This document shows positions 15,840 through 23,158 of a stretch of DNA of 64,000 bases, piece by piece. Both the position numbers and the translations under genes were made by a program. Source of the stretch: Acidobacteriota bacterium (GTDB taxonomy: Bacteria; Acidobacteriota; Terriglobia; Terriglobales; Acidobacteriaceae). The notes beneath the pieces are model-generated. The model did not search any database. It was given only the letters and a program-made list of their open reading frames with translations, and was not told the DNA's origin. The stretch lies in the NCBI GenBank assembly GCA_021851335.1, contig JAJZEA010000002.1:62001-126000 (forward strand). The letters run 5' to 3'. Within the stretch, counting starts at the first letter, position 1; each line of letters starts with the position of its first letter.

Positions 15840-17147
15840 TCAGCGCTCAGCGACAAAGTCCAGCATCTCAAAGAACTCCGGAAAACTGATCGCCGCAGAC
15901 TCTGCGCCGCGAATCAGCGTCTCGCCGCTCGCGCGCAGCCCGGCCACGCTGAAGGCCATGGCGATGCGATGATCGCCGCCTGCGTCGATCATCGTTCCGT
16001 GCAGTTGCTGACCGCCGGGAACATCCATGCCGTCTTCGTGCTCGGTCACCTCAGCTCCCATGGCGCGCAGGTTGGCGACGGTCAGTGCAATGCGGTCGGA
16101 TTCCTTTACGCGCAGTTCCTTTGCATCGCGGATGCGGATGCCGCCGCGGGAGTAGGGCGCTATGGCGGCAAGCACCGGCAATTCATCAATCAACTGCGCC
16201 GCCAGCGATCCGCTAATTTCCGTTGCACCAAGGCCTTCTGCGGGCGCGGTAATCTGCACTGTGCCCACCAACTCGGCGTTCTTTTCTTCCAGTTGCACAA
16301 CGGCAATCTGTGCTCCAAACGCAGTCAGCACGTCCAGCAGCGTCGCGCGCGTCGGATTCAGTCCCAGACCGTCGATCAGCAACTGCGAACCGGGAAAAAG
16401 CGTGGCCGCGCAGAGAAAAAACGCAGCGGAAGAGATATCGCCCGGAACCATCGCCTCGATGGCCGAAAGCGACTGCGGACCCGTCACCGAAACAGCATTC
16501 ATGCCCTGATCCAACGAGCGCTCGATGCGTGCGCCAAAGGCGCGCAGCGCCAGTTCGCTGTGGTCGCGCGTTCGAATGGCTTCGCGCACCGTCGTCGTGC
16601 CCGCAGTTTGCAGACCCGCCAGCAGAATGCAGGTCTTCACCTGCGCGCTTGGAATGGGCGTTGTGAAGTCAATGGCGCGCAGCGAGCCGCCGCGTAGCGT
16701 CAGCGGCGCGTGACCGTCAGTGAGCGTGAGCGAAGCGCCCATCGCTTCGAGCGGCCTGCGGATGCGCTCCATCGGCCGTCGCGAAAGCGACTCATCGCCG
16801 ATGAGCGTAAACTCGCCGGGCTGCGCGGCCAACAATCCGGAGAGCATGCGCATCGTTGAGCCGGAGTTGCCGCAGTCCAGCGGCGCAGTTGGAGGCTTTA
16901 CCCTGCCGCCGACGCCCGTCACCTCGACCGTGCCATCCTCCAGCCGACGCACCGTGGCTCCAAGCTGGGTCATGCAGGCCAGCGTCGAAGCGCAGTCGGC
17001 ACCCGTCGAAAAGTTCTGAAAGCGAGAGACGCCGCTGGCAAACGCAGCAAACATCCCGTAACGATGACTGATGGATTTATCGCCAGGCAGTCGAATTGAA
17101 CCAAAGATATTCCTTGCAGGGCGGATCAGGCGTTCAGCTGTGTTCAC
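15840..17147 (-). CDS. aroA: 3-Phosphoshikimate 1-carboxyvinyltransferase (EPSP synthase)
   Basis: 435 residues from a GTG at 17147 supported by GGAG four bases upstream; E. coli AroA has 427. AroA joins shikimate-3-phosphate with PEP in the shikimate pathway. Family motifs are present: LPGDKSISHR near residue 21, DCGNSGSTMRMLSGLLA near 90-106 (PEP site), 'SAQVKTCILLAGL', and RIRDAKELRVKESDRI near 335. The frame is open 46 codons further upstream, but that part encodes a low-complexity peptide from a degenerate repeat and is not AroA-like. The gene is alone, convergent with the TolC-like gene. Confidence 0.95.
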   Translation of the reverse strand: MNTAERLIRPARNIFGSIRLPGDKSISHRYGMFAAFASGVSRFQNFSTGADCASTLACMTQLGATVRRLEDGTVEVTGVGGRVKPPTAPLDCGNSGSTMRMLSGLLAAQPGEFTLIGDESLSRRPMERIRRPLEAMGASLTLTDGHAPLTLRGGSLRAIDFTTPIPSAQVKTCILLAGLQTAGTTTVREAIRTRDHSELALRAFGARIERSLDQGMNAVSVTGPQSLSAIEAMVPGDISSAAFFLCAATLFPGSQLLIDGLGLNPTRATLLDVLTAFGAQIAVVQLEEKNAELVGTVQITAPAEGLGATEISGSLAAQLIDELPVLAAIAPYSRGGIRIRDAKELRVKESDRIALTVANLRAMGAEVTEHEDGMDVPGGQQLHGTMIDAGGDHRIAMAFSVAGLRASGETLIRGAESAAISFPEFFEMLDFVAER

Positions 17148-17157
17148 AAAAGCTCCA

Positions 17158-17217
17158 GAAGTCGATATAGGACTCGGTATGGAAGTCGGTAGGAGACTTG
17201 ATATAGGAGTCGATATC
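17158..17217. repeat. Five degenerate 11-14 bp direct repeats upstream of aroA
   Basis: Units starting at 17158, 17171, 17182, 17193 and 17207 share a GA-AGTC-G-TAT-G pattern, for example GAAGTCGATATAG and GAGACTTGATATAG. They sit just upstream of the aroA ribosome-binding site, in the probable leader or promoter region. Confidence 0.75.
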
Positions 17218-17344
17218 GTCCAGTGTATCGAACCACGCTCACCCGCTTGCCTCTCCACCGTTTCTCCACCGATCCTTCGTGTCAATCTTTCGTGTAAATC
17301 TTTATAAATAGTAGGAAATCATAGTCTTGCGTTCTGCGATGGGG

Positions 17345-17364
17345 CCGGATATCTCGATATCCGG
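17345..17364. promoter_or_regulatory. Operator-like 20-base palindrome
   Basis: CCGGATATCTCGATATCCGG is a perfect 9-2-9 inverted repeat, the size and symmetry of a dimeric repressor site. No regulator can be assigned. Confidence 0.5.
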
Positions 17365-17558
17365 GCAGGCTGCCGTTGTGTCGCTCCGGGCAGAGAATCG
17401 GGTCATCCGCCCGATGACCACCCCAGGCAATGGCTTGCCATCGAGATCAGTATGCAGGTGCCTGGCCGCAGAATCTCTCCTGAAAACTGCCATCGCAGCC
17501 CAGGTGTAGTTACTATAAATACAACAAATGGTTACCCTTCAGGATTACCTAAGATTTA

Positions 17559-17587
17559 TTGCATTTCCTTTTCAAACAACCTACATT
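17559..17587 (+). promoter_or_regulatory. Predicted promoter of the candidate small RNA
   Basis: TTGCAT at 17559-17564 and TACATT at 17582-17587 are separated by exactly 17 bases in an AT-rich stretch, unlike the surrounding GC-rich sequence. Hexamer matches are moderate (three and four of six). Confidence 0.5.
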
Positions 17588-17593
17588 GAGTCG

Positions 17594-17660
17594 GTGGGCA
17601 GTTCTGGGGGAGGGCTGCTCTAAGCGCCTGCGACCGTCAATGGTCCAGGCGCTTTCTCTT
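17594..17660 (+). ncRNA. Candidate two-hairpin small RNA or leader attenuator upstream of trxA
   Basis: From the predicted start the transcript would fold GGGCAG with CTGCTC around a very G-rich loop (TTCTGGGGGAGGG), then form a terminator hairpin: AAGCGCCTG (17622-17630) with CAGGCGCTT (17646-17654), reinforced by an inner ACC/GGT, followed by a pyrimidine-rich tail. About 67 nucleotides. It could be an independent small RNA or a premature terminator in front of trxA. It does not match 6S, 4.5S or tmRNA signatures that I know. Confidence 0.45.
17622..17660 (+). terminator. Terminator hairpin of the candidate small RNA
   Basis: A nine-base perfect stem with an additional inner three-base stem is followed by TTCTCTT. 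It stands about 100 bases upstream of the trxA ATG and does not follow any plus-strand protein gene within 1.8 kb, so it must end a non-coding transcript or attenuate trxA. Confidence 0.6.
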
Positions 17661-17760
17661 GCTCTCCAGCGCTCCGTTGCGACCTCGCCCCACCTTAAAG
17701 CATCCAATTCGCAGTACAGTGCGGTTACACTGATTAGACAGTTCCGCGCAAAGGAGATTT

Positions 17761-18093
17761 ATGGCAAGCACAGCAGTGTTGGAAGTCAGCGACGCCACGT
17801 TTGACAGCGAAGTTCTGCAATCCGAGCAGCCCGTTCTGGTTGATTTCTGGGCTGTCTGGTGTGGTCCCTGCAAGATGATCGGACCCATCGTCGATCAGGT
17901 CGCCGAGTCTTATTCCGGACGCCTCAAGGTCGCCAAAGTCAACGTCGATCAGAACGGCGCCACGCCCAGCCGTTACGGCATTCGCGGCATTCCCGCGCTG
18001 CTCTTCTTCAAGGGTGGCAAGGTCGCCGACCAGATCGTCGGCTATGTGCCCCGCGAAGTCATCGAAGAGAAGGTGAACCGCCTCATCGGCTAA
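17761..18093 (+). CDS. trxA: Thioredoxin
   Basis: 110 residues; AAGGAG five bases before the ATG. The redox-active WCGPC motif is at about residues 32-36 (FWAVWCGPCKMIGP), followed by the cis-proline in RGIPALLFFKGG near 76. Length and motifs are those of ordinary thioredoxin 1. It reduces protein disulfides in the cytoplasm, using thioredoxin reductase encoded elsewhere. A TACACT box near 17726 could be its own promoter. It is followed by a strong terminator and is convergent with lexA. Confidence 0.97.
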   Translation: MASTAVLEVSDATFDSEVLQSEQPVLVDFWAVWCGPCKMIGPIVDQVAESYSGRLKVAKVNVDQNGATPSRYGIRGIPALLFFKGGKVADQIVGYVPREVIEEKVNRLIG

Positions 18094-18132
18094 GACACCA
18101 CCAACCTTCACCGATCCTCTCGCACCATCAAC

Positions 18133-18170
18133 GCGGCTCGCTGGCTTACCGGCGAGTCGCTTCGTTTTGT
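18133..18170 (+). terminator. Rho-independent terminator of trxA
   Basis: GCGGCTCGCTGG and CCGGCGAGTCGC pair over 12 bases (two G-U pairs) with a CTTA loop and a TTCGTTTTGT tail, 40 bases after the trxA stop. Confidence 0.8.
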
Positions 18171-18201
18171 CTGTTCGCAGTCTGTTCCCGGTCTGTTCGC
18201 G
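18169..18201. repeat. Three 11-bp tandem repeats downstream of lexA
   Basis: GTCTGTTCGCA, GTCTGTTCCCG and GTCTGTTCGCG follow one another exactly (18169, 18180, 18191). They begin about 20 bases beyond the lexA stop and overlap the tail of the trxA terminator. Confidence 0.9.
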
Positions 18202-18220
18202 ATTTCACCGCGAGACCAGC

Positions 18221-18826
18221 TCAGCGATACCGGCGAAGCACACCCAGCACGCGCCCCTGAATCGCCACTTGTCCGGCCGGCACCACAATCGGAGCCATCT
18301 CCGCATTTGCCGGTTGGAGCCGCACGCTGTTGCCCTCCGGAAAAAACCGCTTTAACGTCGTCTCCGCGCCGCGCACCAGCGCCACCACAATCTCGCCCTG
18401 GCGCGCCGTTCGCGTGCGCTCCACCAGCACATAATCTCCGCTCAGAATATGCTCATCGCGCATCGAATCGCCTCGCACCTCCAACGCAAACACATCGCGA
18501 TTGCCCACCACATCCTGCAGGGAAATCGTCTCTGCCGTCTGCGCCGCCTCCACCGGAAAGCCCGCCGCAATCCGCCCCAGCAACGGCACCTGCTGACCGT
18601 TGCGCACGCGCGCTCCTTTCGGCACCAGATCAATCGACCGGCTTCGATTGCGTTCCCGGTCCAGCAAGCCCTTTTTCTCCAGATTGGTAATGTGTTTGTG
18701 GACCGTGGCAACGGATCGCAACCCTAGTCCCGCCGCAATCTCTTCAAAGGAAGGCGAGTACCCATTTTCCTCGACAAACGCCTCCAGAAAATCCACTACT
18801 TCCTTTTGTCTGCGTGTAATGGCCAT
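18221..18826 (-). CDS. lexA: LexA repressor, SOS response
   Basis: 201 residues. The N-terminal winged helix is clear (RRQKEVVDFLEAFVEENGYSPSFEEIAAGLGLRSVATVHKHITNLEKKG). The cleavage region reads IAAGFP, with the Ala-Gly bond near residues 89-90. The self-cleavage dyad is intact: Ser in EVRGDSM (about 125) and Lys in AETTLKRF (about 163). It represses DNA-repair genes until RecA-triggered autoproteolysis. uvrA and uvrB in this window are plausible targets, but I could not recognise the LexA box used. TATAAT ends six bases before ATG, which implies a leaderless message. Confidence 0.96.
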   Translation of the reverse strand: MAITRRQKEVVDFLEAFVEENGYSPSFEEIAAGLGLRSVATVHKHITNLEKKGLLDRERNRSRSIDLVPKGARVRNGQQVPLLGRIAAGFPVEAAQTAETISLQDVVGNRDVFALEVRGDSMRDEHILSGDYVLVERTRTARQGEIVVALVRGAETTLKRFFPEGNSVRLQPANAEMAPIVVPAGQVAIQGRVLGVLRRYR

Positions 18827-18832
18827 GCGCGC

Positions 18833-18838
18833 ATTATA
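18833..18838 (-). promoter_or_regulatory. -10 box (TATAAT) of lexA, leaderless arrangement
   Basis: A perfect consensus TATAAT on the minus strand ends six bases (GCGCGC) before the lexA ATG. Initiation about seven bases downstream of the box would fall on the A of ATG. There is no Shine-Dalgarno sequence. Confidence 0.65.
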
Positions 18839-19085
18839 GCGAATAAAAAGCGAAGTCGTACAGAAATAAATTGCCCCCGTGTTCTCTCCGCGTCACGGCC
18901 CATCTGCGCGATTTGGGAATACTTTCTCAGAGTCTCCCAATCACGGAACCCCCTCGCGCCGCCTCGGAGGTTTTCCCTTGAGAATCTTTCAGCCAGGGCG
19001 GAAGGTAGATACGTGATTAACACATGATCAGCGGAATCCCGATGGCAGCCACGTCCAGCCATCATTCTGCGGAGGGATGAACCCC

Positions 19086-19829
19086 ATGAAACTGCTTGTT
19101 GCCGAGGATGACCGCGCTCTGGCGCAGTTCCTCACCCGTGGTCTGGAGGCCGACGGCCATCGCGTCCGCTGCGCTGCCGATGGCGTCGAAGCCGTCGCGG
19201 CCTATTGCCAGGACTCGCCCGACCTCACCATCCTCGACCTCAACCTGCCCCGCAAGGACGGCGAGCAGGCGCTGGCCGAGATGCGCGCCGCAGATGCCGA
19301 GCTTCCCGTCCTGGTGCTCACAGCCCGCCAGGAAGTTGAAACGCGCATTCGCTGCCTTGATCTCGGCGCCGATGACTTCATGGTCAAGCCCTTCAGCCTG
19401 CATGAGCTGCGCGCTCGCTGCCGCGCCCTGCTGCGCCGCAAGCGAGAGGCTCGACTGACGCTTCGTGTCGCCGACCTGGAGCTGGATCGCATGGAGCACA
19501 CGGCTCGCCGTGCCGGAGCGCCCATCGCTCTTACTAACAAAGAGTTTGCCCTGCTCGAGTACCTCATGCTGCGTCGCGGCGAGTGTGTCTCCCGCGTCGA
19601 GCTTCTGGATGCGGTCTGGAATATGGAACCCGCCCAGACCACCAACATTGTCGATGTCTACATCAACTACCTGCGCCGCAAACTCAAAGACCCTCCCCCA
19701 GGCTTTCTGGTCCGCACAGTGCGAGGTCGCGGTTACCTTGTCCCTTCTGAGCTGGAACTGCGCCTGCCTGTGCCGGCGTCTGTGTCCATCGGAGCCGCCA
19801 CCGACCTCATCCTGCCGCCACAAAGTTGA
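19086..19829 (+). CDS. OmpR/PhoB-family response regulator, orphan
   Basis: 247 residues. GGAGGG nine bases before the ATG at 19086 makes it a better start than the in-frame ATG at 19077. The receiver domain has the acidic pair (AEDD), phospho-acceptor Asp in ILDLNLP, the Thr in LVLTAR and Lys in MVKPF. The winged-helix domain ends in VRTVRGRGYLVP. All signalling residues are intact, so it should be phosphorylated, but no histidine kinase lies in the window. The tail after residue 225 is short and non-conserved. It precedes the sigma-54 regulator by 257 bases, with a repeat array between. Confidence 0.94.
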   Translation: MKLLVAEDDRALAQFLTRGLEADGHRVRCAADGVEAVAAYCQDSPDLTILDLNLPRKDGEQALAEMRAADAELPVLVLTARQEVETRIRCLDLGADDFMVKPFSLHELRARCRALLRRKREARLTLRVADLELDRMEHTARRAGAPIALTNKEFALLEYLMLRRGECVSRVELLDAVWNMEPAQTTNIVDVYINYLRRKLKDPPPGFLVRTVRGRGYLVPSELELRLPVPASVSIGAATDLILPPQS

Positions 19830-19864
19830 CAGGGTCACATAACCGGCTTGATCTGCCTTCGGCT

Positions 19865-19924
19865 CAGTCAAGATCAGTCCAGTCAGGCCCGTTCCAGTCA
19901 AGATCGTTCGAGTCAAGTACTGTA
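19865..19924. repeat. Four 15-bp tandem repeats between the two regulators
   Basis: Exact 15-bp period: CAGTCAAGATCAGTC, CAGTCAGGCCCGTTC, CAGTCAAGATCGTTC and GAGTCAAGTACTGTA. The period would also suit a five-residue peptide repeat, but no supported gene covers it. Confidence 0.85.
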
Positions 19925-20086
19925 CAGCACGATTCATTCCAGCCCGGGCCGTCTCGGTTCTGCTGCCCAGACCGGTTCGGTTCAGTTCGATTCCGGGCAA
20001 AGACAGTTCATCTGCAGTTTTTTGCTTTCCCCCTGCGACCGGTTCTCCGGAACTAGCATCGTCACTTCTTTCCTTGGAGCATACCC

Positions 20087-21454
20087 ATGTCGTCCCAGCC
20101 CATCCCGTCCCAAGCACTTGGTTCGCCCGTCAGCTTCCACCGGCCAGCTTCACTACCCGCAGCCTCACTGCCCGTCGCCGCGCTTCCACGCAGTCTGCGC
20201 GCGCGCACGGTGCTCATCGTCAGCCCTGATCTCGGTCAAAGGCGTCATCTGGCCACAACGCTCAGCGAGCTTCGCTGGCGTGTTCTGGAGGCAGATTGCG
20301 GAGCCGCAGCCTGGACCCATGCCACCGAGACGCCCATCGAAGCGGTGCTGGTCGACTCCTGGCTGCCCGATCTCGATCTGAACGAATTTCTCGAAGAGTT
20401 TCGCCGTCAACATCCGCGTGTAGACCTGTTACTCACCGACGGTATGCAGGTTAAAGGTGCGCCGCGTTGCAGTTACCATCAGGAACTGCTCTTCGCCCTG
20501 CGCCGTAGCGCACCGACCGATACCGCTGCCTGGAACGCGGCTCCGGTGCTTGATTCACGAAGCTCGGAGGCCGCGATTCCGGTTGCGACCGCTGCCTCGG
20601 ATCTGTCGATGGAAGCGACCCGGTCCGTCAGCGCCGATCCAGCCCGCCGAATCGTTTCCGAGGTTGAGCCATTGCCGGGCCTCATTGGTCGCGCTCCGGC
20701 GATGCTTGAGGTCAGTCGACGTGTTCGCCTGGTCGCTCCACATCGCACGCCGGTTCTGATCGAAGGCCCCACCGGTACCGGCAAGGAGCGCGTTGCCGAA
20801 AGCCTGCATCGGCTCTCGGAGCGTGCCGCGCGACCCTTTGTCGCCATCAACTGCGCCGCCATACCCGAGGCGCTGCTCGAGGCCGAACTCTTCGGTCACA
20901 CCCGCGGAGCCTTCACCGGCGCCGTGCAGGGCCGCACCGGACGCATTGAGTCCGCCGACGGGGGCACGCTTTTTCTGGATGAGATTGGCGAGATGCCGCT
21001 GGCGCTTCAGGCCAAGCTGCTTCGTTTCCTCGAGTGTGGCGAGTTGCAGCGCGTCGGTGAAAACTCAACCGTTCGTGTCGATGTACGCATCGTCGCTGCA
21101 ACCCATCAGCATTTGTCCGCCGATGCGCGCGCCGGACGCTTTCGCGCCGATCTTTATCACCGTCTGGCCGTCTTTCTCATCCGGACTCCGGCGCTGGTCA
21201 CACATGCCCAGGATCTTCCGCTGCTGGTCGAACACATTCTTCGTCGCCTGGGTGAGCGGATGCCGGTCAAGCGCATCGACGCCGAGGCGATGGAGCGTCT
21301 GGTTGCGCACCGTTGGCCGGGCAACGTCCGCGAGCTGGAACATGTCCTCGAACGAGCCGCCATTCTCGCCGCTGACTCGCCCTGGATTCGTGCCAGCGAG
21401 ATTGAGTTTGGCGACGAGGAGGATGCTTCGGCCGAGATAATCAGTTCCCAATAA
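20087..21454 (+). CDS. Sigma-54-dependent flagellar activator lacking a DNA-binding domain (FlgR/FleQ-like)
   Basis: 455 residues; TTGGAG precedes the ATG. Residues 35-150 form a degenerate receiver: the acidic pair is lost (IVSPD) although an Asp aligns with the phospho-acceptor (LVDSWLP). Residues about 200-430 are an intact AAA+ sigma-54 activator with Walker A GPTGTGKE, GAFTGA at 274-279 (sigma-54 contact), Walker B GGTLFLDEIGEM and the R-finger region FRADLYHRL. After the WPGNVRELEHVL segment the protein ends within about 40 residues, with no Fis-type helix-turn-helix. FlgR of Helicobacter and Campylobacter also lacks a DNA-binding domain. Its position 216 bases before flgB, which has a sigma-54 promoter, makes it the likely activator of this operon. 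Confidence 0.92.
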   Translation: MSSQPIPSQALGSPVSFHRPASLPAASLPVAALPRSLRARTVLIVSPDLGQRRHLATTLSELRWRVLEADCGAAAWTHATETPIEAVLVDSWLPDLDLNEFLEEFRRQHPRVDLLLTDGMQVKGAPRCSYHQELLFALRRSAPTDTAAWNAAPVLDSRSSEAAIPVATAASDLSMEATRSVSADPARRIVSEVEPLPGLIGRAPAMLEVSRRVRLVAPHRTPVLIEGPTGTGKERVAESLHRLSERAARPFVAINCAAIPEALLEAELFGHTRGAFTGAVQGRTGRIESADGGTLFLDEIGEMPLALQAKLLRFLECGELQRVGENSTVRVDVRIVAATHQHLSADARAGRFRADLYHRLAVFLIRTPALVTHAQDLPLLVEHILRRLGERMPVKRIDAEAMERLVAHRWPGNVRELEHVLERAAILAADSPWIRASEIEFGDEEDASAEIISSQ

Positions 21455-21509
21455 GCAGTCCCGATCGCCAGTCCCGATAACGGGTCTTGAATCACCAGCC
21501 CTGAATCAC
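21442..21509. repeat. Degenerate 12-15 bp repeats spanning the stop codon of the sigma-54 regulator
   Basis: Copies start at 21442 (CAGTTCCCAATAAG, which contains the TAA stop), 21456 (CAGTCCCGATCGC), 21469 (CAGTCCCGATAACGG), 21484 (GTCTTGAATCAC) and 21496 (CAGCCCTGAATCAC). The CAGTC..GAT core resembles the array at 19865. Confidence 0.75.
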
Positions 21510-21627
21510 AGGCTTGCGTGGGACTTGTCCTACGTAACGAAACCGCCTTACGCACGGACTTCGGACGTCCGAAGGTTGGAAACGTACTTTGGGATTTCTT
21601 AAAAAACCTCAGCCTCATCACACATCG

Positions 21628-21645
21628 TTTGGCTACAAAATTGCA
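21628..21645 (+). promoter_or_regulatory. Sigma-54 promoter of the flagellar operon
   Basis: TTGGCTACAAAATTGCA has the required GG (21631-21632), exactly ten bases, then GC (21643-21644), matching TGGCAC-N5-TTGC. A start near 21656 would leave a leader of about 15 bases containing the AAAGGAG ribosome-binding site of flgB. Confidence 0.75.
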
Positions 21646-21670
21646 CAATTCTCACGCAAAGGAGAGTCCC

Positions 21671-22021
21671 ATGCAACTGGAAACCACGCTCAGCAATGAG
21701 CTGGCTCGATATCTCGATCTCAGCACGCGGCAGATTCAGATCACCGCGGCCAACATGGCCAACATCGACACTCCCGGCTATCGAAGCGTGGGCATGGACT
21801 TCGACGCCGCCATGCAGCAGGCTCTGGCCGATGGGGGGCAGGATCCGGTCCAGCCCAGAATTCATCCGCTGGGCGGCCTGGTTGTGCGTCCGGATGGCAA
21901 CGACGTCTCGATGGATCGCGAGTCGATGCAGATGGCCGAGGCGCAGTTGCGCTTCAAGACTGGCGTCGCATTGCTCCGCCGTGAGTACACGCGTGTCTTC
22001 AATGCCATTCACGCCAAATAA
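21671..22021 (+). CDS. flgB: Flagellar basal-body rod protein FlgB
   Basis: 116 residues; AAAGGAG lies before the ATG at 21671 (the longer open frame upstream runs through the promoter). FlgB is a proximal-rod subunit. The N-terminal rod signature is present (LSTRQIQITAANMANIDTPGYRS), and the C-terminal helix (ESMQMAEAQLRFKTGVALLRREY) matches the coiled end shared by rod proteins. First gene of the flagellar operon, immediately after the sigma-54 promoter. Confidence 0.96.
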   Translation: MQLETTLSNELARYLDLSTRQIQITAANMANIDTPGYRSVGMDFDAAMQQALADGGQDPVQPRIHPLGGLVVRPDGNDVSMDRESMQMAEAQLRFKTGVALLRREYTRVFNAIHAK

Positions 22022-22047
22022 TGCTTAGGAACCACCGGGGGGCTGCA

Positions 22048-22557
22048 ATGAATCTTTTTGGAATGATGGATACTTCCAGCTCGGCGCTTCAGGCCGAGCG
22101 CATGCGTGCCGAGGTGGTGGCCGCAAACATGGCCAACGCCGAGACCACGCGCACCGCCGACGGCACGCCTTACCATCGTCAGCACGTTGTCTTTGCCGCC
22201 GGTTCGCAGCAAAGCTTTGCCGGCGCGCTCAGCACGCAGCTCGATCCGGCCACGCAGTTGGCCTCGCTTCAGGCCGCTGCAACCTCGCCGACGATGAGTC
22301 TGTCGTTGCCGGGCGCTTCGCCGGTCGCCCCTGGGGTTCAGGTGGCCGCCGTCGTTCAGGACACCGCCCCACCGCTCAAGCGCTACGACCCCGGTCATCC
22401 AGACGCAGACGCGCAGGGCTATGTCGCCTACCCGGATATCAACCCGCTCACCGAGATGGTCGATCTCATGGGAGCTACCCGCTCCTATGGTTTGAACGTC
22501 TCGGCGGTGCAGGCCGAGAAGTCCATGATCAGTTCCTCGCTCGAGCTGGCCAAGTAA
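22048..22557 (+). CDS. flgC: Flagellar basal-body rod protein FlgC
   Basis: 169 residues from the ATG at 22048. It shows the N-terminal rod motif (SSALQAERMRAEVVAANMANAETTRTADGTPYHRQ) and the C-terminal FlgC segment (GYVAYPDINPLTEMVDLMGATRSYGLNVSAVQAEKSM). The middle (residues 60-110) is Ala/Ser/Val-rich and longer than in E. coli FlgC (134 residues). It lies 26 bases after flgB and forms the proximal rod with it. Confidence 0.96.
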   Translation: MNLFGMMDTSSSALQAERMRAEVVAANMANAETTRTADGTPYHRQHVVFAAGSQQSFAGALSTQLDPATQLASLQAAATSPTMSLSLPGASPVAPGVQVAAVVQDTAPPLKRYDPGHPDADAQGYVAYPDINPLTEMVDLMGATRSYGLNVSAVQAEKSMISSSLELAK

Positions 22558-22606
22558 CACCTGTATTCGCCGATTTTTCTGAATCACTCAAGGAGAACTC
22601 AACCCG

Positions 22607-23071
22607 ATGCTTTCACTCATCCCCTCCCTGCATGCGGCGCCCGGAGCTGCTTCCTTGACCAGCTTGTCCGGCTTTTCTCCATCCGCCAGTCAATCCGCGC
22701 TCAGTCCCTTTGGCGGCGCGCTCACAGCGGCTTCGACGGACACCTCTTCCGGTGCCTTCGGTTCTTTTGGCGCAGCCTTTCAGACGGCTGCGGGCCTGTC
22801 GCCAAGCCTGCCATCAGGCATCGCTCCGGTCGGCGCAACCACCGGAACATCCGCTCCATTCTCCGATCTCCTCGTTCAGTCCGTCACCCAGGTCGATCAG
22901 CTGGAGCGTGCCGCGCAGACCTCGATTGAAGGTCTGCTCTCCGGCAAGGGTGTCGATGTGCATGAGGCGATGATCGCCACGGAAAAAGCCGAGATGGGTT
23001 TTGATATGGCGGTTGCGGTGCGCGACAAAGCTATCTCCGCCTATCAGCAGGTGATGGGCATGCAGTTCTGA
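22607..23071 (+). CDS. fliE: Flagellar hook-basal body protein FliE
   Basis: 154 residues; AAGGAG upstream. The C-terminal half matches FliE (FSDLLVQSVTQVDQLERAAQTSIEGLLSGKGVDVHEAMIATEKAEMGFDMAVAVRDKAISAYQQVMGMQF). The first 75 residues are a Ser/Ala/Gly-rich extension absent from short family members (about 104 residues in E. coli). FliE joins the MS ring to the rod. It lies between flgC and fliF, as in many flagellar clusters. Confidence 0.95.
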   Translation: MLSLIPSLHAAPGAASLTSLSGFSPSASQSALSPFGGALTAASTDTSSGAFGSFGAAFQTAAGLSPSLPSGIAPVGATTGTSAPFSDLLVQSVTQVDQLERAAQTSIEGLLSGKGVDVHEAMIATEKAEMGFDMAVAVRDKAISAYQQVMGMQF

Positions 23072-23158
23072 CAGGGTTCGACGCTTGTTTCCGTCTTGTT
23101 TCATCCGTTGATTGGGATTCACCACGTAGCAACCTTTTGAAGGAATGTACATTCAATC

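Larger units (their letters stand above)
17148..17760. other. 613-base non-coding region between aroA and trxA
   Basis: No supported protein gene. A 63-codon minus-strand open frame at 17302-17493 resembles nothing I know. The region contains the aroA repeats, a 20-base palindrome, a second inverted repeat (GGTCATC-N5-GATGACC at 17401-17419), an AT-rich promoter-like stretch at 17505-17590 and a candidate small RNA ending in a terminator hairpin. Confidence 0.7.

Noticed and set aside
17302-17493. A 63-codon minus-strand frame between aroA and trxA
   Set aside because: No ribosome-binding site and no resemblance to a known protein; it is interrupted in function by two palindromes that better explain the sequence.
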